DNA from: an uncultured Clostridium sp. | GTDB lineage: Bacteria; Bacillota; Clostridia; Peptostreptococcales; Peptostreptococcaceae | Reading direction: 5' to 3' | NCBI GenBank assembly: GCA_900557165.1 | Contig: USRS01000055.1 | Location: 1 to 17,640, forward strand | DNA length: 17,640 bases | In this document: positions 13,391 through 17,640 of the stretch, piece after piece | How positions within the stretch are numbered: position 1 is the first letter of the stretch | How the letters are laid out: every line of letters begins with the position of its first letter | Notes under the pieces: generated by a model | Database searches by the model: none | Told to the model about the DNA's origin: nothing | Seen by the model: only the letters and a program-made list of their open reading frames with translations | Translations under genes and position numbers: made by a program

Positions 13391-13966
13391 ATGAAAAAAA
13401 TAGTACTATTAACAATCTTCTGTATGTTTTGTTTATCACTTATAGGATGTAGCAATTCGCCATCAAAGACTAACCAAACACAAGACAATCAGACAAAAAA
13501 TAATCAAGTACAAAACAATCAATTACAAAACAAAATAAGCTTAGAACAAGCAAGAGAAATTGCCTTAAAACATGCTAATTTAAAAGAAAATCAAGTTAAC
13601 TTCCTTAAAGAAAATTTAGAAGTTGATGATGGTGTTGAAATATATAATATAGAATTTTCTTTTGAAAACAAAGAATTTGATTATGAAATCAATGCAATAA
13701 CTGGAGAAATCATAGAATTTGATGAAGATACCAAAAATTACGATATAAATACGAATTATAAAATAACTCAGTCTCAAGCACAAGAAATTGCTTTAAAAGA
13801 TGCCAATCTAAAAGCAGATCAAGTTTTCTTTGATAAAATAGATATAGATATTAAAAATAATACTCCAGCTTATGAAATAGAATTTAAACACAACAATAAA
13901 GAATATGATTATAAAATTGACGCAAACACAGGAGAGATAATTTCTAAAAGCCAAGATAAATACTAA
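13391..13966 (+). CDS. Lipoprotein with two PepSY domains
   Basis: The 191-residue protein has a lipoprotein signal peptide (1-19) ending in the lipobox L-I-G-C with C20 as the lipidation site, so it is anchored to the outer face of the membrane. Residues 21-48 form an Asn/Gln-rich linker with three variants of Q(D/N)NQ. Two PepSY modules follow: SLEQAREIALKHANLKENQV to ITGEIIEF (about 50-118), and TQSQAQEIALKDANLKADQV to NTGEIISK (about 127-187). PepSY domains occur in M4-peptidase propeptides and in free-standing secreted proteins, where an inhibitory or regulatory role on extracellular proteases has been proposed; that is not proven here. GGAGG (13380-13384) precedes the ATG by 6 nt. It shares a bidirectional terminator with the convergent ABC operon. 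Confidence 0.93.
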   Translation: MKKIVLLTIFCMFCLSLIGCSNSPSKTNQTQDNQTKNNQVQNNQLQNKISLEQAREIALKHANLKENQVNFLKENLEVDDGVEIYNIEFSFENKEFDYEINAITGEIIEFDEDTKNYDINTNYKITQSQAQEIALKDANLKADQVFFDKIDIDIKNNTPAYEIEFKHNNKEYDYKIDANTGEIISKSQDKY

Positions 13967-13974
13967 ATTACAAC

Positions 13975-14012
13975 AAAAATCCATGTATATAAATTATAAT
14001 ACATGGATTTTT
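13975..14012. terminator. Bidirectional terminator between the PepSY gene and the ABC operon
   Basis: AAAAATCCATGTAT (13975-13988) is perfectly complementary to ATACATGGATTTTT (13999-14012), with a 10-nt loop. A/T runs at both feet let it work in both directions between convergent genes. Confidence 0.93.
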
Positions 14013-14021
14013 GTCTTTAAA

Positions 14022-14780
14022 TTATCTACTATATAAAATATGAGTTTGATTTTTTGAATCCTTTATTATCTCCACATCTATTTCGTAGATTTCTTTTATT
14101 AATTCTTTTGTTAATATATCTTGTGGTGTTCCACTTGCCACAATTTGTCCATCTTTCATAACAAATAATCTATCACAATACATTGATGCAATATTTAAAT
14201 CATGTATAGCCGATATTACGGTTAAATCTAAGCTTTTCACTATGTTTAAAAGGGACAATTGATACTTAATATCTAAATGATTTGTAGGTTCATCTAAAAT
14301 CAAGCATGGAGTTTTTTGAGCCAATGCTCTAGCCAAAATTACTCTTTGTTGTTCTCCCCCCGATAATGTGGAAAAACTTCTATTGCTAAATTCACTCATT
14401 CCCACTTTTTGCAGTGATTCTTTTACTATTTCAAAATCTTCAATATTATCACGCTCTAAGTTCTTTTTATGAGGTGACCTTCCCATAGAAACAACTTCTT
14501 TAACTGTAAAATCAAAATTATAATAATTATGTTGAGAAACTACAGCCATTTTTTTAGCAGATTCTTTGATGCTCATTTTGGAAATATCCATATCATCCAA
14601 TTTAATACATCCATCATTTGGCTTTAATATTCTATATATGGATTTTAACAAAGTAGATTTTCCACTTCCATTTGGGCCTATGATTCCCACAAATTCTCTG
14701 TTTTTTGAATCTATAGAGACACCTTTTAATATTTCATTGTCTCCTATTTTCATTTTTATATTTTCTGCAGTTATATTCAT
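14022..14780 (-). CDS. ABC transporter ATPase, iron-siderophore/haem/cobalamin (FecE/BtuD) type
   Basis: This 252-residue nucleotide-binding subunit powers the uptake system encoded with it. All ATPase motifs are present: Walker A GPNGSGKST (35-43), Q-loop Q83, signature LSGGEQQR (139-146), Walker B CLILDEPT (159-166), D-loop NHLD (167-170) and the switch histidine H193. The N-terminal Y/F-rich Q-loop region (QHNYYNFDFTVKEVVSMGRSPH) is typical of the FecE/FhuC branch, where VxxGRxPH is conserved. It is the last gene of the operon, and its ATG shares one base with the permease stop (TAATG), indicating translational coupling. The bidirectional terminator at 13975-14012 ends the transcript. Confidence 0.95.
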   Translation of the reverse strand: MNITAENIKMKIGDNEILKGVSIDSKNREFVGIIGPNGSGKSTLLKSIYRILKPNDGCIKLDDMDISKMSIKESAKKMAVVSQHNYYNFDFTVKEVVSMGRSPHKKNLERDNIEDFEIVKESLQKVGMSEFSNRSFSTLSGGEQQRVILARALAQKTPCLILDEPTNHLDIKYQLSLLNIVKSLDLTVISAIHDLNIASMYCDRLFVMKDGQIVASGTPQDILTKELIKEIYEIDVEIIKDSKNQTHILYSR

Positions 14781-15850
14781 TAATTGGCACCTCCAAATCC
14801 ATAAGACCTTTTCACCATTAAGTAAATAAATACTGGCGCACCTATCATGGATATTAAAATTCCTATAGGCATTTCTGCATTTGGAATTATTATTCTTGCT
14901 AAAATATCAGCCAACACCATAAATATAGCTCCAACTAAAACAGATATGGGAATTAATTTCTTATGATCTGTTCCCACAATCATTCTAACAGCATGAGGTA
15001 TTATAAGTCCTACAAACCCAATAACACCTGCACAATAAACAGAAATTCCTATAATCATTGATGTAATTATCAAATAAATATGTCTTGGTTTATGTAAATT
15101 TGTCCCTAAAGTAATAGACACTTCATCTCCTAACAACATTAAATTTAGTGTTCTATATCTACTCCAGAAAAATACACAAGCAATAATTACTATAGGTAAA
15201 ATTATTATATTTCTCTCCCATTTAGCTCCTGCAAGACTTCCAAGTAGCCAATAAGAAATAGTTTGCATTCCTGTTTTATCATTTGCTATATATATTATAA
15301 AATTTGAAAATGAGGAACATACTGCACTAAGAGCCATTCCCGATAAAATTAATTTTGATGAATTGGCACTTCCTTTAATATTTGCCAAAATTAAAACACC
15401 AAAAGAAACTAACATAGCCCCTATAAATGCCATTACTCCCACAAAATTACCACCTAATACTGCTCCAAATCCAAGCATTATGGCAAATGTGGCACCAAGG
15501 GATGCCCCTGATGAAATTCCAAGAATATAAGGATCTGCCAGTGGATTTTTAACTATTGCCTGCATAATTACACCACTTACAGTAAGACCCATTCCTATGG
15601 CAATTGCTAAAACTACCCTTGGAAATCTAATCAGCCATATAACATCATGTATTGGCCCACTAGCATAATCGCTAAATTTTTTAATTTTAAAAAGTTCATA
15701 TCCTATAACTTTATAAACATCTGTAACAGAAATTTGGGCACTTCCCATAGTAACTGCTACCATCACTGACCCTATAAGTAATACTAATAATATTACACTT
15801 ATGCCTAAATAAAAAGGCCTACTTTTATAACTAGATTCTTGATTTTTCAT
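14780..15850 (-). CDS. FecCD/BtuC-type ABC transporter permease
   Basis: The 356-residue polytopic membrane protein has about ten hydrophobic helices, the BtuC fold. Hallmarks are RFPRVVLAIAIGMGLTVSGV (75-94), the loop NPLADPYILGISSGASLGA (102-120) and, in the second half, GFVGLIIPHAVRMIVG, the conserved region that forms the coupling helix contacting the ATPase. It functions as a homodimer that forms the translocation path for a metal chelate or corrinoid. Its start overlaps the stop of the binding-protein gene by one nucleotide, and its stop overlaps the ATPase start in the same way, so one messenger and near-stoichiometric synthesis are expected. The length is normal for the family. No separate Shine-Dalgarno as strong as the first gene's is needed if coupling operates. 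Confidence 0.95.
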   Translation of the reverse strand: MKNQESSYKSRPFYLGISVILLVLLIGSVMVAVTMGSAQISVTDVYKVIGYELFKIKKFSDYASGPIHDVIWLIRFPRVVLAIAIGMGLTVSGVIMQAIVKNPLADPYILGISSGASLGATFAIMLGFGAVLGGNFVGVMAFIGAMLVSFGVLILANIKGSANSSKLILSGMALSAVCSSFSNFIIYIANDKTGMQTISYWLLGSLAGAKWERNIIILPIVIIACVFFWSRYRTLNLMLLGDEVSITLGTNLHKPRHIYLIITSMIIGISVYCAGVIGFVGLIIPHAVRMIVGTDHKKLIPISVLVGAIFMVLADILARIIIPNAEMPIGILISMIGAPVFIYLMVKRSYGFGGAN

Positions 15851-16872
15851 TATTTATTTAAAGATGGATATAATCCTTGTGATATTGTTTCTATTCCATT
15901 AGCTGTTCTTACTCCTGAAGCATACATATCTCCAAGCATTAATGGCACAACTCTTCCGTTTTTAACAGCATCTAAGCTTTTAAATGATTCATCTTTTAAT
16001 AATTTATCTAAGTTTTCTTGTTTTACTTTTTGAGGGTCATCACCTGAATAAGGCATATAAACTACATATATTACATCTGGATTTAAAGATACTATATCTT
16101 CTTTACCTAATTTACTTTGAGATTTAGCCACTAAGTTTCCACCTAAAGATTTAACCATATCTCCACCTAAACTATTTTCTCCATAGTTTGATATGTCATT
16201 ACCTAAAAATTCCACTATTAATACATTTTGTGATTTTTGATTTTTAGATGCTTCTAAAGCTGCATCTATTTTTGTTTGCATATTATCAACTATTTCTTGA
16301 GCTTTATCTTCAATATTAAATATTTTCCCTAAATTTAATATGTCAGTCATTTCATTTTCTATAGTTCTGCTTGAACCTTCTTGTCTTCTTGTATTAGTGT
16401 TTATGTATGTATTACATCCTTTTTCTATCCATGTATTTACATCACCTAAATTATCATCTGAAAATAAAGATCCCCAGGTAAGTATCATATCTGGATTTAA
16501 CATTGTTACAGTTTCCTTAGATGGTGTAAATTCTGTTAAATACTCAACTTTATCAAAAGCTTCTTTGTATTTGTCTTCTAACTCATTATCCAGACCTGCT
16601 GCTGCAACTAATTTGTCTTCTAATCCTAGCTCTAGCATAGTTTCTATAGAACCTTGGTATACTGCTAGAACTTTTTCTGGAGCCTTATCGTAAGTAGTTT
16701 TCACTTCGTCTCCATTGTAATTATAAGTTGTTAACTCTACTGGATAACCTTTTGTAACTGTTTGATTTGTATCTGATTTATCAGATGAAGCATCTGTTGA
16801 AGCGCATCCAACTAAACCTACACATATAATAGCTACTAAACCTAATGATTTTAATTTTCTTGAAATTTTCAT
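15850..16872 (-). CDS. Substrate-binding lipoprotein of a Fe3+-siderophore/haem/cobalamin ABC importer
   Basis: The 340-residue protein has a lipoprotein signal peptide with lipobox L-V-G-C and C23 as the anchor, then a Ser/Asp/Thr linker. The two-lobed Peripla_BP_2 fold follows: PEKVLAVYQGSIETMLELGL (65-84) opens lobe 1, LNPDMILTWG marks its last strand, a long backbone helix lies at about 175-205, and lobe 2 contains VLIVEFLGNDISNYGENSLG and VSLNPDVIYVVYMP. It captures the ligand outside the membrane and delivers it to the FecCD-type permease. The ligand class (ferric siderophore, haem or corrinoid) cannot be fixed from sequence. The start is supported by AAGGAGAG on the minus strand with a 6-nt spacing. 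It is the first gene of a three-gene operon. Confidence 0.95.
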   Translation of the reverse strand: MKISRKLKSLGLVAIICVGLVGCASTDASSDKSDTNQTVTKGYPVELTTYNYNGDEVKTTYDKAPEKVLAVYQGSIETMLELGLEDKLVAAAGLDNELEDKYKEAFDKVEYLTEFTPSKETVTMLNPDMILTWGSLFSDDNLGDVNTWIEKGCNTYINTNTRRQEGSSRTIENEMTDILNLGKIFNIEDKAQEIVDNMQTKIDAALEASKNQKSQNVLIVEFLGNDISNYGENSLGGDMVKSLGGNLVAKSQSKLGKEDIVSLNPDVIYVVYMPYSGDDPQKVKQENLDKLLKDESFKSLDAVKNGRVVPLMLGDMYASGVRTANGIETISQGLYPSLNK

Positions 16873-16927
16873 ACTTTCTCTCCTTCAGTTATTTTTTGCT
16901 TTGTTCATATTAATAACCTATATCTAT

Positions 16928-16942
16928 TGAAAATAATTCTAC
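16928..16942. promoter_or_regulatory. Weak Fur-box-like sequence upstream of the ABC importer operon
   Basis: TGAAAAT-A-ATTCTAC matches the 7-1-7 Fur pattern TGATAAT-n-ATTATCA at 10 of 14 positions. It lies 56-70 nt upstream of the binding-protein start, a reasonable place for iron control. In DNA this AT-rich, a match of this strength can occur by chance. Confidence 0.25.
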
Positions 16943-17443
16943 ATTAACCAACTTTGTTATTAGTTTTAAAAAATTAGTTTTTCTAAAGTATAGGAATGTT
17001 CAAAAATTTTCTACCTATGGTACTATATCATACTTTTCTAATGTTTTTGCAAAAAAAACTTATTTATCTATATCAATATGTTATATTTTTTGTATTAATT
17101 TTTCATATTAATTCATATATAGATAATCTATTTTGTCGAATTTTATCAATTCCATTCTCTTATAAAATAAATATTTTTATTAATATCTAGCCTTTTTATT
17201 GCAAATCTTATTACTATCATAAATTTCAGAAATATTATCAAATCATTTTTTCTATAAAATTAAAAAAAATACTTTAACCCTATATTCCAAAGTGGCATTA
17301 TTAATAACAAAAACTTATGTAAAATTAATTCCTTTTTAATAAGACCACTCTATACTTAAAAAATACGTATAGTGGTTCTATAAAAAACTAGGCCATCATG
17401 GTGAAATTAGTTAAATTTTGAAAATTAAAGAAAAGAAAGTTAT
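16943..17443. other. AT-rich intergenic region with one imperfect hairpin
   Basis: I see no supported gene here. The longest open frame (16996-17190, plus) has no ribosome-binding site and a composition driven by T-rich DNA. An imperfect inverted repeat at 17342-17379 (AGACCACT-CTATAC against GTATAGTGGTTCT, with a bulge) lacks a following T-run on the plus strand and might be a leader structure for the DUF819 remnant or nothing at all. Confidence 0.5.
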
Positions 17444-17640
17444 ATGCATTCATTAATTAGTAGTGATAATACATGGGTTTTATGGACTTTTTTAGTAGTT
17501 TGGTCTTATGTGGTTCCTGTTCGATACCACTATTACTTTTAAAAGCCGACATCAAAAAAGTTAAAAATGAAAGTGGAAAAATGTTAGGAGCATTTATACT
17601 AGTGTTCTGTTTACTTGCAGTACTTATACATTTATTTATA
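17444..17640 (+). pseudogene. DUF819-family membrane protein gene with internal deletion and frameshift (partial, runs off window)
   Basis: From the ATG at 17444 the frame reads MHSLISSDNTWVLWTFLVVW, then SYVVPV. SSDNTWVLW is the familiar N-terminus of DUF819 membrane proteins, and WSYVVP(L/V)(A)IPLLLF(K)AD normally occurs some 50 residues later. Here the two are fused directly, so about 40-50 codons (first helix end and second helix) are missing. After the valine codon one base is missing: the original frame runs to a TAA at 17540-17542, while the next frame from 17524 continues the homology as IPLLLLKADIKKVKNESGKM, then LGAFIL, to the window edge. Only a weak AAAGAAAG precedes the start. 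A sequencing error could explain the frameshift but not the deletion. DUF819 function is unknown. Confidence 0.7.

Noticed and set aside
16996..17190. 64-codon plus-strand open frame
   Set aside because: No Shine-Dalgarno, composition (Phe, Ile, Leu, Tyr, Asn) dictated by T-rich DNA, and no family resemblance.
17342..17379. Imperfect hairpin considered as a terminator
   Set aside because: The stem is bulged and neither strand has a T-run directly after it.

Overview
The window is AT-rich DNA with strong Shine-Dalgarno sites, short intergenic gaps and a classical hairpin-plus-T-run terminator after almost every transcription unit. Its gene families (M20D amidohydrolase with an OFA-type MFS carrier, LemA/DUF2207, DUF3784, YetF/DUF421, PepSY lipoprotein, NifV-type homocitrate synthase remnant) fit a low-GC Gram-positive anaerobe of the class Clostridia. 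Peptostreptococcaceae or a close relative is my inference, not something the sequence proves. I see no rRNA, tRNA, IS element or CRISPR array.

Layout. (1) 1-1290: promoter and 5' end of a NifV-like homocitrate synthase gene, joined within 36 codons to the signal-peptide start of a secreted Ig-like repeat protein. (2) 1436-1795: small SH3/Tudor-like protein. (3) 1947-4741: M20D amidohydrolase and an OFA-family MFS carrier, probably a peptide or amide uptake-and-cleavage unit. (4) 4860-7800: independent single genes, each with its own terminator: an acidic hypothetical, a SAM methyltransferase, a DUF3784 membrane protein and a short WG-repeat protein. (5) 7936-9519: DUF2207 C-terminal half followed by LemA. 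(6) 9522-11332: HD-domain phosphohydrolase and metallo-beta-lactamase-fold hydrolase in one operon. (7) 11339-12019, minus: YetF/DUF421. (8) 12071-13231: a gene graveyard with a PepSY gene tail, decayed minus-strand fragments (one resembling the C-terminus of a phage replisome organizer, with phased GTTACA repeats) and a PNPOx-type flavoprotein gene with an internal deletion. (9) 13391-14012: intact PepSY-repeat lipoprotein. (10) 14022-16872, minus: complete FecBCD/BtuFCD-type uptake operon (lipoprotein, permease, ATPase) with two 1-nt stop/start overlaps. (11) 17444-end: a DUF819-family gene with an internal deletion and a frameshift, running off the window.

The main theme is gene decay by deletion. 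At least five genes here keep recognisable ends but have lost their middles or their 5' or 3' parts (nifV-like, DUF2207, PepSY copy, PNPOx, DUF819), alongside unidentified decayed fragments, while the surrounding promoters, Shine-Dalgarno sites and terminators often survive. The most striking single site is the nifV/secreted-protein junction at about 277-292, where the two reading frames share a short A-rich identity. I found no convincing new multi-gene system.
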